From Arion vulgaris (taxonomy: Eukaryota; Mollusca; Gastropoda; Stylommatophora; Arionidae), in assembly GCA_020796225.1 (NCBI GenBank), contig CM036755.1, positions 58,299,152 through 58,363,151 of the forward strand: a DNA stretch of 64,000 nucleotides, written 5' to 3'. A program made the position numbers and the translations under genes. The notes under the pieces were generated by a model. That model saw only the letters and a list, made by a program, of their open reading frames with translations, was not told the DNA's origin and searched no databases. Below are positions 31,881-41,944 of this stretch, in pieces; position 1 is the stretch's first letter; each line of letters starts with the position of its first letter.

Positions 31881-32009
31881 TGAGTTAGAAAAAATGTCTA
31901 CAATGATAGTCATTAACTGTCTCATAAATGAGCTTGTTTAAGGTATACCTCCGGATATGGATGTCAGTAAAAGTAATTAAGAGTGAAAAAAATATACTTT
32001 CTCCAGAAA

Positions 32010-32375
32010 ATGACACCATCTGATGAAGTTAGACTGAAATGACACCATCTGATGAAGTTAGACTGAAATGACACCAACTGATGAAGTTAGACTGAAATGA
32101 CACCATCTGATGAAGTTAGACTGAAATGACACCAACTGATGAAGTTAGACTGAAATGACACCATCTGATGAAGTTGGACTGAGATGACACCAACGGATGA
32201 AGTTGGACTGAGATGACACCAACTGATGAAGTTAGACTGAAATGACATCAACTGATGAAGTTAGACTTAAATGACACCAACTGATGAAGTTAGACTGAAA
32301 TGATACCAACTGATGAAGTTAGACTTAAATGACACCAACTGATGAAGTTAGACTGAAATGACACCAACTGATGAA
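32010..32375. repeat. 29-bp minisatellite with hammerhead-like core, about 13 copies
   Basis: Units contain CTGATGAAGTTAGACTGAAA. Some end TGACACCAT, others TGACACCAA. CTGATGA and GAAA flank a 3-bp hairpin (AGT-TAG-ACT). Confidence 0.94.
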
Positions 32376-32454
32376 AGTAGACAGACAAGAAAGACGGGTT
32401 TCATATGATTTTAAAGACGAGAAAATAATAACACTATTAGAAATGTGCGTGTCG

Positions 32455-32665
32455 GAGTGACTGCGACACATACGTAGGGGACTGTTATCGCTATCCGATA
32501 GCTTGTTTGACACATACGTAGTGGACTATTACCTATGTATCGCTATCCGATAGCTTGTTTGACACATACGTAGTGGACTATTACCTCTGTATCGCTATCC
32601 GATAGCTTGTTTGACACATACGTAGTGGACTATTACCTCTGTATCGACATCCGAAAGCTTGTTTG
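32455..32665. repeat. 52-bp tandem repeat, about 4 copies
   Basis: Units contain ACACATACGTAGTGGACTAT and the short palindrome CTATCCGATAG. The first copy is truncated. Confidence 0.93.
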
Positions 32666-32734
32666 AGTAAAACTGAGTAAATACAATTCACACATTTATT
32701 TTATAGACCAGATATCTCGGATCTGATGTTGTCA

Positions 32735-33245
32735 TACTCAAGTCATGAAACATTCTGAATCCATCTACTCCGTGATCGTCCACTTTCTCCTTCTTGTGTG
32801 ATGGTTCTTTTCTTCCTCTTCGTCTTCTTTGAACGGTCTATATCGACTACTTGTTAAGCCATCCTTTGTGATTCGTATATGATCTGATTATAAGAGCATT
32901 TGTAAGGTCTGCCAGTTATGAGCCTACAAGTAGGCCAGCACTTCCGATTTCTGCGATGTTTTTTTTTTACTAGTGTAGTTTGCTTAGACCCCTACCTTGG
33001 TCGCCTCTTACGACATCTCTGATAGGTCACAGTGTTACTATTCGTTGTGCTCCTTGAGGGTCCTGGCAACCTACGGGTGATGCTTCTTCTCATATAGTCT
33101 TTTCCAACACTTCATGTCTTTTTTACATATCTTAAGTAGTTCTTTTTGTCCATTCTCATGTGTATCATCATCCACTTTTCTTTGATTTTGAATTCCTTCT
33201 TGATATATCTTTTTGTTATCTTCTTTGTATATAGTATACTAAGGA
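32735..33245 (-). pseudogene. nLTR-A RT C-terminal copy split by a SINE-1
   Basis: The minus-strand sequence aligns with the 14.95-kb and 18.3-kb copies on both sides of the SINE: complement of CCGTGATCGTCCACTTTCTC (GRPR tail) on the left, and the linker (TTTTCTTTGATTTTGAATTC) on the right. No intact frame. Confidence 0.75.
32813..33077 (-). mobile_element. SINE-1 copy inserted in nLTR-A
   Basis: Reverse copy with GGTCGCCTCTTACGACATCT. The flanks TGATGGTTCTTTTC (32799-32812) and TGATGCTTCTTCTC (33078-33091) agree at 12 of 14 positions, a decayed target duplication. Confidence 0.88.
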
Positions 33246-33353
33246 CTATTATCTATCTATCTATATCCTCTTCGTGTCCCGATTGACACATACGACTTCC
33301 ACCACATGAGACTTCCACTGTTGCAGTTCTGCTCCCTTTCTACCAACCGTCTT

Positions 33354-33785
33354 TCACGTCAGGCCACACTCCTTCAACTCTCCACCGTTCTTTTCCATTG
33401 TTTCCTTTGGATGTCCAGGCCTTCTCTTCCCATCCGCTGTCCATCTGAGAGCTGTCCTAGCCAATGCCCCCACTGACATATGACATACATGTCCAAACCA
33501 CCTCCATCTTCGTCTCTTAATGATGATCTCCAAGGATGCACAGTCTGTTCGTTTCAAAAGCTCCTTATTTGTTATGTTATTTGGCCATAAAATTTGCAGG
33601 ATTCTTCTTAAACATTTATTCTGAAATGTCTCCAACATGTGTATTATATGTTGAGTCATCTTCCAGCATTCACTACTGTACAATAGCACTCCCAGTACAT
33701 TACTTCTTCCAGCAATCACTACTGTATAATAGCACTCCCAGTACATTACTTCTATATATTTTAAGTTTTGTCCTAAGATTTAGTC
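33354..33785 (-). pseudogene. nLTR-B-like RT thumb and C-terminus
   Basis: A 130-codon minus frame reads NVLGVLLYSSECWKMTQHII, then FQNKCLRRILQILWPNNITN KELLKRTD, IKRRRWRWFGHVCHM and LRWTADGKRRPGHPKETMEK NGGELKECGLT. The order is thumb, FxNKCLRxIL, RRRWRWFGH, then basic tail, as in RTE/CR1-type ORF2. A 46-bp tandem duplication at 33650-33742 repeats VLGVLLYSS in a shifted frame. Palm is absent. Confidence 0.85.
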
Positions 33786-33979
33786 CTTTTGTTTTCCAAA
33801 TTTTGTTGCACATCGCAAAAGTTGAATGACTCTTATATAAGATCTATATTAAAAAATACATGTATGTTTTTGCACTGACTTATTAAGCGTACTATCAACG
33901 ACGCTGTTGTTCATCACATATATGGATCAAATCTGCAAAATATGAGTGAATGGAACAACCTTTGAAAACTCTTAAAATA

Positions 33980-34745
33980 ATTTCTTTTAGCCAGGATCAG
34001 ACAGCCATATCATCATATCAACAACAAAGGAACAGCTACAGCAACAAATTAACAGACTCCAATTAGCATACAATGTCTACAAAATGATAATAAACATTGA
34101 CAAAACCGAAGTAATGACATTCGCTAGAGAAGAGAAAAACACTATCAGTATCTCCATCGACAAACATCAATGAAAGTAAATAAAAGAGTTCATATACCTA
34201 GGGAGTATTTATTCAGCAAATGAAAGAATAAATAACGAAATTCAACATAGATACAATAAAGCAAATCAAATCATAGGACAAAGGGTAACATTTTGAAAGG
34301 GCAAACATGTCCCAAATGAACACTTAAAACAGCATTGTACAAAATAATCTTTCTCCCAACATTATGATATCAAGGTCAAACCTGGACGATGACATCAAAC
34401 GACAAAGGAAAACTAGTCACGACAGAAATGAAATGTTTATGCAGAAGGCTGAAAGTTTCAAACAAAAAGACTAGTTTCGAAATTAAAACATCAGGAAAAA
34501 CGTGGGCTCAACATCAGTACTGAACTTCATCAAGAAAAAAAACAAATTAAATCTTTAGGCCTCATGAACAATGTTACTCCGATACAGAGGATACAATGCA
34601 AAAGGCAATCCACGCAAAAGGTGGTCTTCAGAAATAACAGAGGCAACGAAAATCACTGAATTTATGAAGAGCATACAAAAGCCGTTTCTAGAAATCTCTT
34701 ATCCTGACGCTGTGAGGCAAAACAGGATTAGAAAAAAGAAAGAAG
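33980..34745 (+). pseudogene. nLTR-G RT palm/thumb to C-terminus, degraded
   Basis: Pieces in order: LAYNVYKMIINIDKTEVMTF (post-palm), KEFIYLGSIYSANERINNEI (YLGS thumb motif), NKANQIIGQR, then the STTSVLNFIKK-type segment (34508) and RKRWSSEITEATK (34615), ending in CCTGACGCTGTGAGGCAAAA. Several stops and shifts. It is the longest nLTR-G copy here and the single-copy reference for the 40.1-kb array. Confidence 0.75.
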
Positions 34746-34862
34746 CGTTAAGTGTCCATGTTTCTTACTCATAAATTGCCACTTCCACATGTTTGGAAAA
34801 TACATGCTAAAAACTTTTTCATCATTTTGCAAGAGACCGTGTTGCAGCATGGTTTCTTGTTA

Positions 34863-34938
34863 ATCTCTCTAAGCAAGTGTTCTAAGCATGTGTTCTAAGC
34901 ATGTGTTCTAAGCAAGTGTTCTAAGCATGTGTTCTAAG
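34863..34938. repeat. 15-bp array, left part
   Basis: Units TGTGTTCTAAGCA(A/T)G. Interrupted at 34939 by the hAT insertion; continues at 36140. Confidence 0.93.
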
Positions 34939-35085
34939 CAGCGCCGGATTAGCCTAGTAGCAGAAGTAGCAAATGCTACGAGCCCCGCGCTTCTAGGGGC
35001 CCCTCGCCTATGTGACAGATGAAAATGGAAAAAATAACCAGATGTTATATCAAAAACACGGACGCTGTCTGAATTTTTAAATGTC

Positions 35086-35523
35086 GTGTGTGATGGTGCT
35101 GAATCCAACGAAATTGAAGCAGAAAATACAGAAGACGTGTCCCACTGTGTAGTAGATGAAGGCAGTGCTATAGAAGAATCATCATTACCAATACTACCTT
35201 TAAGATCAGCAACTCTTCACGATTTAGCCACATTTTTCACAGGACAAACTGAAATCGAATGTACAACAAGTCCTCCCAATTTAGCCATATCATCTTCAAG
35301 TCAAAGAGAGGCAGAAAGCACAGCACATGCTTCTAATGTAGCAACATCATCTACAAGCCAAAAACACAACGAAAGTAAAATGTACTCCAACGATATTGGT
35401 GAATGGCCAAATAACTTCAAACAATCCACGATTTTGTCGAAAATCGTTTTTCACATCACACATACACCAACAAACAAAACTCACGTGAGAGATTGGTTGT
35501 GTTATACAGAAACTAAAGGATAA
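35086..35523 (+). pseudogene. hAT transposase N-terminal fragment
   Basis: MCDGAESNEIEAENTEDVSH and following Ser-rich leader match 2575-2928. The frame then runs into non-coding sequence. Confidence 0.6.
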
Positions 35524-35570
35524 CTGTTCTGTTTTGTTTGAAAAGTTATTGATTTAGGCTGTACCATAGA

Positions 35571-36052
35571 GTGACTGGTGTATTTGGAATACTCCGGCAG
35601 CTAAAATATATTACAGCAGAAGAGATCTTGAAAAGAACTCCAAATATTGTCAGCTCTTACCAAGAGGATTTGGAAGAAAGCCTAGGCGACGAACTTATGC
35701 AGTTCATTGAACTTCTTAAAACTAATGTAGCTGCTGCTATTTGCAACGAAAAGCATGAGGCTCTAGAACTGCAATTTTATAAACTTATAATGGAAAATTT
35801 ATTAGAGTCGTGTTTCCCAAATGTATAAATAGTCTTACGAATTTACTTGTCTTTAATGATTACTAACTGCAGCGGAGAACGTTCTTTTTCACATTAAAGC
35901 GTATAAAAAGTGAGTTAAGAAACATGATGGGACAAGATCGTCTAAATAACCTCACCTTAATGAACATTGAATGTAATTTACTTAGAGAAATTGATTTGTC
36001 TAGTATTATCTATAAATTTGCTCACATTAAATCAAGAAAAGTTTGTTTGTAA
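35571..36052 (+). pseudogene. hAT transposase C-terminal part with hATC
   Basis: GILRQLKYITAEEILKRTPN, then NCSGERSF in a second frame. A one-base loss near 35892 gives a premature stop after RSFSH. The rest of hATC (SELRNMMGQDRLNNL) continues in a third frame. Homologous to 1863-2346; inactive. Confidence 0.83.
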
Positions 36053-36139
36053 AAGTTGTGTTTTATTTTATTATCATACAAAACCTAGGGCCCGCGCTAA
36101 AATTTGCTACGGGCCCCGCGCTAGCCTAATCCGGCACTG

Positions 36140-36358
36140 GTTCTAAGCATGTGTTCTAAGCATGTGTTCTAAGCAAGTGTTCTAAGCAAGTGTTCTAAGC
36201 ATGTGTTCTAAGCAAGTGTTCTAAGCATGTGTTCTAAGCAAGTGTTCTAAGCATGTGTTCTAAGCATGTGTTCTAAGCATGTGTTCTAAGCAAGTGTTCT
36301 AAGCAAGTGTTCTAAGCATGTGTTCTAAGCATGTGTTCTAAGCAAGTGTTCTAAGTCA
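36140..36358. repeat. 15-bp array, right part
   Basis: Continuation of the 34863 array with the same TGTGTTCTAAGCAAG unit. Confidence 0.94.
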
Positions 36359-36374
36359 ACTTTTTTTAAAGTAT

Positions 36375-36640
36375 AGTCTTCTTCTTCTTCTTCTTCTTCG
36401 AACATTCCATATTGACCACTTGTTAACCACTCTTTGTGATTTGTATATGATCCGAACCTAAGAGCAAATATACGGGGTGTCAAATATGCGTCTATAAGCA
36501 CATCCGATTTCTGCGACGCTTTTTATTTACTAGGGTAGCTTTCCTAGGCTTCTACCTCAGTCGCCTCTTACACATGTCTTGTTGGTCGCAGTCTTACTAT
36601 TCTTTGCTCCACTCAAGAGCCGCTGCAACACACGGCCGTG
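36375..36640 (-). mobile_element. SINE-1 copy
   Basis: Reverse copy from (TTC)n to CACACGGCCGTG; it contains CAGTCGCCTCTTACACATG, a decayed core. Confidence 0.88.
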
Positions 36641-36904
36641 TTATGGTAGTAAAACTCGGTCCACCCATTGGCACCGAGAGTAGTGAATCAATAGCTTTCA
36701 CATAATGTGTCTTTGGAGACTTGTTGACATTTGGTAATAGTGTTAGAATACCAACAGTGAGGGGTTAAAAAAACAAACAGGAACTACAACATTATCTGTG
36801 CTTAGTTTTCCTAGAGTGAGATGGACTTGACACTATCAGATGTTGGAGAATCATCGAATGACAACAAATCTAATCTATGGAAGTTGCATACTGGTAGATC
36901 GTCC

Positions 36905-37160
36905 ATGTCATACCGGGGCCCACAAGGGAAGCAAAGAATAGTACCACTGCGATCTACAAGGCATGTCGTAAGAGACAACTGATGTAGGAATAGGGAAGCT
37001 ACTCTAGTAAATAAAAAGCACTGCATAAATCGTATGTCCTGGCCTACATATAGGCGCATAACTGGCACAACGTACAATTGCTCTTAGGCTCAGATCACAT
37101 ATAAATCCCACAGAGTGGTTTACAAGTGGTGATATGGAGCGTTAGAAGAAGAAGAAGAAG
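36905..37160 (+). mobile_element. SINE-1 copy
   Basis: Starts near CATACCGGGGCCCACAAGGG; core CATGTCGTAAGAGACAACT; ends GAGCGTTAGAAGAAGAAGAA. Confidence 0.9.
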
Positions 37161-37214
37161 AATCAGACTGATAAAGAATCTGGTGGTCATGCTCTACTTC
37201 GGCGTAAAGAAATA

Positions 37215-37355
37215 TATCACCATCAGTATCATAGCTTGTCCTGAGCTTGAACATAGCTTGAACTTTGTAAACACCCTAACAGTCCATCTGAATTTCGCTT
37301 TCTCATAGGTCATATGCATCTGCAACAATTGTCATGCTCAAACATCTAATGAAAA
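37215..37355 (-). pseudogene. nLTR-A 3'-terminal fragment
   Basis: Complementary to the family end (ATCATAGCTTGTCCTGAGC) plus about 100 bp of the C-terminal coding region, with a short internal duplication of GAACATAGCTTGAAC. Confidence 0.6.
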
Positions 37356-37369
37356 TGGAACCACATTCA

Positions 37370-37570
37370 CTACCATAACGTGCCTACATTAATCGACACT
37401 CAGGGCGCAGAGCACGAGGCAGGCCAAGAACACGATGGATAGATAACATCTCAGAGTCTCTGTGGAAGCATGGACTGACAACGTCAAGCGCACCACACAT
37501 GGCACAAGATAGAAAACTAACTCTCCCACGACGCTTCATGGCAAATGTGGTTAAGATAAGATAAGATAAA
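37370..37570 (+). pseudogene. RT C-terminal fragment (GRPRTRWIDN type)
   Basis: One frame reads RRARGRPRTRWIDNISESLW KHGLTTSSAPHMAQDRKL. This is the basic tail and final A.DR motif of RTE-type ORF2. It ends in (GATAA)n, GATAAGATAAGATAAAC, likely a 3' microsatellite tail. About 60 residues. Confidence 0.75.
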
Positions 37571-37639
37571 CATCAGTTAAATCCTGAATCTATATATAGG
37601 AAAAGTTCTTGAAGTAATATGTAGGGTTAGGATTAGGTA

Positions 37640-38760
37640 GTGGGATATGCATGATAAATTTTATAGACTTTCAGAAAGCGTTTGATAGTCTTCATCGTTC
37701 TATTCTCTGGGAGATTCTTAAGATCTACGGCTTCCAGGAAAAATACATCAACATTATAAAAGCCTTCTATTATGAAGCATCCTGCTGTGTAAGAACAGAT
37801 GCAGGAAACTCAGACTGGTTCACAGTCAAGTCGGGTGTGAAGCAGGGCTGCGTTATGTCACCTATGCTTTTTGGGATGGCTATCGACTGGATCATGCGCA
37901 AATGCACCCAAGATGATCAACTAGGCATCAAATGGCTTAATAACAGCAGACTATTTGATCTTGACTTTGCCGATGACGTGGCCATATTGAATTCAACCAC
38001 ACAAGCAACCCACAAACTAACGAGTAATCTTTGCACACTTGCAGAACAGGTTGGTCTCCAGATTAATTCTGCCAAGATCAAAATTATGGACCTCACAAAC
38101 TCGACAGACAACATCGTAATAAATGGCCAAACACTGGAGAAAGTTAAACATTTTATATATTTGGGTAGTAAAGTGTCAAACAACGGAAACACAATGAAAG
38201 AAATAAACTCTCGTATTGCTATAGCAGCTAGTGCCTTCACTAAATTAAAGAATATCTGGCAATCTCAAGACCTTAGTATATGCACAAAAGTTAAATTATT
38301 TAGGTCATGTGTGATTCCTGTACTGACCTACGGTTGTGAAAGTTGGAAATCAACAAAGAAAATTTTGTTAAGAAACTGGACAGCTTTGAGAATAAATGTC
38401 TCATAAAATTATTAAAAGTAAAATGGGGTGATTTCGTTTCTAACAACACAGTGAGAGATAGAACACACCAACAACCCGTATCAAATATTATAAGGAAACG
38501 AAGATGGAGATATTTAGGTCATGTTCTTAGATCAGACGGAAAGAGACCAAATCGACAAGTCCTTATGTGGTCACCAGTTGGGAAAAGAAAACGTGGAAGA
38601 CCAAAGACCACTTTTCGAAGAACCATCCAACAAGAAAGTAAACTATTGGGATGTAAAACCATACGAGATCTCCAACTGCTAGCAAAGAACCGTATCACAT
38701 GGAGATCTAAAACCTCTGCCCTATGTGCCGCCTTTGGTACGAAAGGAACAAACTAATTAA
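37640..38760 (+). pseudogene. nLTR-C reverse transcriptase, palm to C-terminus, one frameshift
   Basis: Best RT in the window. It begins FIDFQKAFDSLHRSILW (RT motif A, catalytic D). GVKQGCVMSPMLFGMAIDWI follows (motif B), then FDLDFADDVAIL (FADD catalytic motif at residues 106-109), INSAKIKIM and FIYLGSKV (thumb). The thumb reaches CVIPVLTYGCESWKS; a one-base shift near 38360 follows. It then runs cleanly to the stop: FENKCLIKLLKVKW, RRWRYLGHVLRSDGKRPNR, RKRGRPKTTFRR, LLAKNRITWR. Fingers and endonuclease are absent (5' truncation). All RT palm aspartates remain. Just upstream is TAGGGTTAGGATTAGG, telomere-like by chance or by insertion preference. Confidence 0.92.
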
Positions 38761-39074
38761 CTATATGCATGATATTAGTTGTGAATTTGTTTCCTCAGAG
38801 CACGAGTCTATGGAAGCTAACATATCTGAGAGAGAGAGAGAGAAACTAGAATTCAAAGATATGTACAAATGAAGGCAAATTTGGGAAGAGATAATCGCCT
38901 GAAGAGACACATTAGGACACAAGGGAGCAACAATGTCTTTATAATCGCGTGCAACAACTGCAAAGACTTTTCTTGGAATAGATTGAACTTACTAATTACT
39001 TTTGTCAATAAATTAATGTAGTTGTTTTTATCTTATTGCGCGCCGGTAACACACTATCGTCGGCACGGAGGGAG
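38761..39074. other. Unassigned spacer
   Basis: Short (GA)n at 38828-38846; otherwise unassigned. Confidence 0.4.
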
Positions 39075-39084
39075 CGGTGGCAGC

Positions 39085-39396
39085 ACCACAAACAACACAC
39101 ACCCTCTCTCTCACGCACGCACACGTTCACAACACACACACATACACGCACGCACGTACATATGCACATGCGCGCACACACACGCACACAACATACACAC
39201 AACACCTACAACACGCAACATACTACACAAAACGCACATACAACACACACATACAACACACTCAGAACACACAACATACACACAACCAACACACCACACA
39301 CACAACATATAACACACAACACATACACAACACATACCACACAGCACACACACACAACACAACACACACACGCGCACACACACACATATAATATTA
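39085..39396. repeat. CA-rich low-complexity tract
   Basis: ACACA-rich sequence with CACAACAC variants. Several overlapping His/Thr-rich open frames here are compositional. Confidence 0.95.
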
Positions 39397-39464
39397 AAAA
39401 ATACTTTTCGTTTCTCTTTGCTGCGAACATACTCTCATGTACATTTATTTAACTGTTTATCTTT

Positions 39465-39605
39465 CTCTAATCCTGTTTTGTCTCACATCGTCAGGATAAG
39501 AAATGTTCAGAACGGGTTTATGTATCATGTATCGGGGGTAACATTGCTCTTTGAAGCGCGCTGTCTGCTGGCAATCTGCTTATGTGGTCAAAACATTGTG
39601 TGTAT
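39465..39605 (-). pseudogene. nLTR-G 3'-terminal fragment with internal deletion
   Basis: Complementary to the nLTR-G end (CTGTTTTGTCTCACATCGTC) and to the SRLPTDSAPQ segment (GCGCGCTGTCTGCTGGCAAT), with the GRPRKRW part between them missing. Confidence 0.65.
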
Positions 39606-40095
39606 GTGTATGTTTATGCGTTGGAGGGAAAAAAAAACAAAACTTCCGAACATCAAACACTAAAATCATGACATTTGGACAGTATATTCATGCAAAAAAT
39701 AAATTGTAGGTCACCGTGACTTTTTTCAATTCTTTGCTTACCGAGTTATAATTTCATTAAATGTGTCCAACAGTGTAAATATTTCCTAGCGTGTTCAATA
39801 AGACATTATACTAGATCATTTGATCCTGTACAGCAAACTTAGCATCTGCAAACGGGGAAAATTAATGGAAAAGTTGGAAAGATAATTTGTTTGATTATCA
39901 AATCACAAGAGAAAACATGTTTGCATCCACACAAAATCAAACTGTTGTTACTGCCTGTAATACCGCTTTTTAGGGGGATGTCAGTCAGGTGGGTCGAGAA
40001 CCTGAGGAATTTAATGGTCGCATGGCTAGTACAGTCGTCGCGAAGCTGTTCATGTTGTGATACAACGCGTGTTAAGTTAGTACCATCGATCTTTC
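39606..40095. other. Unassigned spacer
   Basis: No gene recognised. Confidence 0.35.
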
Positions 40096-40111
40096 TTCTT
40101 CTTCTTTTCTT

Positions 40112-40540
40112 GAATCCTGTTTGCCTCACAGTGTCAGGTCAAGAAGAGATTTCTAAAACTGTTTGCCTCACAGCGTCAGGTCAAGAAGAGATTTCTAAAA
40201 CTGTTTGCCTCACAGCGTCAGGTCAGAAGAGATTTCTAAAACTGTTTGCCTCACAGCGTCAGGTCAAGAAGTGATTTCTAAAACTGTTTGCCTCACAGCG
40301 TCAGGTCAAGAAGAGATTTCTGAAACTGTTTGCCTCACAGCGTCAGGTCAGGAAGAGATTTCTAAAACTATTTGCCTCACAGCGTCAGGTCAAGAAGAGA
40401 TTTCTAAAACTGTTTGCCTTACAGCGTCAGGTCAAGAAGAGATTTCTAAAACTGTTTGCCTCACAGCGTCAGGTCAAGAAGAGATTTCTAAAACTGTTTG
40501 CCTCACAGCGTCAGGTCAAGAAGAGATTTCTAAAACGGGC
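40112..40540. repeat. 42-bp minisatellite made from the nLTR-G 3' end, about 10 copies
   Basis: Units contain GTTTGCCTCACAGCGTCAGG and AAGAGATTTCTAAAACT. On the minus strand the unit is the end of nLTR-G (RNLFLT, stop, then GCTGTGAGGCAAAC). Single-copy counterparts lie at 10375-10420 and 34690-34730. Confidence 0.95.
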
Positions 40541-40825
40541 CCTTGTATGCGCTTCGTAGATAGTGTCTTTCGTCGGCTCTGTTATCTCTGAGGTCCATCT
40601 TTTGCGTGGCCGTTCTTTTGCTTTGTACCCATTGTATCGGAGCAGCATTGCTCTTTGAGGTGCACTGTCTGTTGGTAATCTGCTTACGTGGCCGAATGAT
40701 TTAATTTGTTGTTTCTTGATGAAGTTTAGTACTGATGTTGTACCCACTTTTTTCCTGATATCTTCATTTCTCAACCGGTCTCTTCTTGTTACACCCAGCA
40801 TTCTGCGTACACACTTCATCTCAGT
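40500..40825 (-). pseudogene. nLTR-G RT C-terminus adjoining its expanded 3' end
   Basis: The minus frame reads MKCVRRMLGVTRRDRLRNED IRKKVGTTSVLNFIKKQQIK SFGHVSRLPTDSAPQRAMLL, then KERPRKRWTSEITEPTKD and RARFRNLFLT. This is a clean 102-codon tail with the FGH and RPRKRW motifs. Downstream it runs directly into the 42-bp array. It is 5'-truncated; no palm. Confidence 0.88.
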
Positions 40826-41069
40826 CGTGACCAGTTATCATTTGTTGTCAGTAAACTTTTTAAAAGATACTCATCCAAGGTTAAAAGAATTTAAAGATCC
40901 GATTGCGAAAGATGGAAATACTGAAAATCGCAACAAATTAGTAATTCTGTCATCCACAATCAGCAAGTAATTTATCACTGCTGAATTTATTCATTCTTTT
41001 TCTATTGTGCAAACATCGATTTTTTATTTTTTTGGGTGGATAAAATATAGAATTTTTGTTCTGTAAAAT
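40826..41069. other. Unassigned spacer
   Basis: The stretch near 40900-40970 weakly resembles 43750-43815 (GAAAATC...AATTAGTAATTCT). Origin unknown. Confidence 0.3.
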
Positions 41070-41600
41070 ATAATGAAATTTAACTGCATCATCATCATCA
41101 AGGTGCGTATCTATTATAGGATGTTGCTCTCTTTGCAGCGCATCTGAAATTCACTCTGTCTCTAGCCAGTTCACCCACTTCGTCGATGGTCATATTCATG
41201 GTTTCTTTAATATATGGTAGCCATCTTCTTCTTGGTCTGCCTCTGCGTCCTGGGATCCTGCCCTCTAATATTGTTCTTTCCAGTCCATCGTGACGCTTGA
41301 TGTGACCAAAGTATCTAATTTTTCTGTATAGTATGTTGTTTATCGACCTATTCTCTTTAACATTTAGTTCTTTCAGAACATCAGTGTTCTTTCTTTTTTC
41401 TGTCCACGGTATTTGTAGGATCTTTCTGTAGCATTTCGTCTCGAAGGACTGAATTTTCTTTCTTGTTGTTTGTGTAATGGTCCATGATTCACAACCATAA
41501 GTAGCCACTGGAAAAATGCATGTTCTCAATATTTTTAATTTTGATATTTTGCTGGTGCTTTGCCACATGTTCTTCATTGTGAACTGCACCAGAACATGAA
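41070..41600 (-). pseudogene. nLTR-A RT thumb and C-terminus, uninterrupted frame
   Basis: A 163-codon minus frame: LRTCIFPVATYGCESWTITQ, FETKCYRKILQIPWTEKRKN, YRKIRYFGHIKRHDGLERTI LEGRIPGRRGRPRRRW, MTIDEVGELARDRVNFR, ending RYAP. It is the most intact nLTR-A copy. It ends with TTGATGATGATGATGCAG, the (GAT)n 3' tail. Palm and endonuclease are missing. Confidence 0.9.
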
Positions 41601-41939
41601 AATACTTTAAAACTTACTAGCACCATCTATGAACGAAGAAAATCAGTTTAAAAATCGGATTTTCTTGTTTGCTTACCAGAACTTGCAGTATTTACTTTCC
41701 AGCTACTAACATTAATTACTAAATTTAAGATAACAAATTGAGTGTGTGTTCTTAATGTGTGCACAAGTGACAGATTTTTGTCTTTAACTTGACAATTTGT
41801 GATAGCAATGTCCAAACCAATAGGACCAGTTTTTGTAAAACTCAGATTACTACGAAACGGAATATACTGTCACGAATACAGCAATCGGAAGAGGAAAGAT
41901 CATAGGAGCCTGAAGCATTGAAAATACACCACGCTCTTC
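41601..41939. other. Unassigned spacer
   Basis: No feature recognised. Confidence 0.4.
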
Positions 41940-41944
41940 GATGA

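Larger units (their letters stand above)
34939..36139 (+). mobile_element. hAT transposon inside the 15-bp array, 8-bp TSD
   Basis: Begins CAGCGCCGGATTAGCCTAG and ends with the inverse CTAGCCTAATCCGGCACTG. The flank GTTCTAAG occurs at 34931-34938 and 36140-36147. It is 1201 bp; it lacks about 100 bp that copy 1775-3075 still has near its equivalent of 2480-2590, otherwise colinear. Both lack the central transposase, so this is a non-autonomous subfamily. Confidence 0.94.

Noticed and set aside
37615..37640. Interstitial telomere array
   Set aside because: Only two to three imperfect TTAGG-like units.
39022..39452. His/Thr-rich protein frames
   Set aside because: CA-rich low-complexity DNA.
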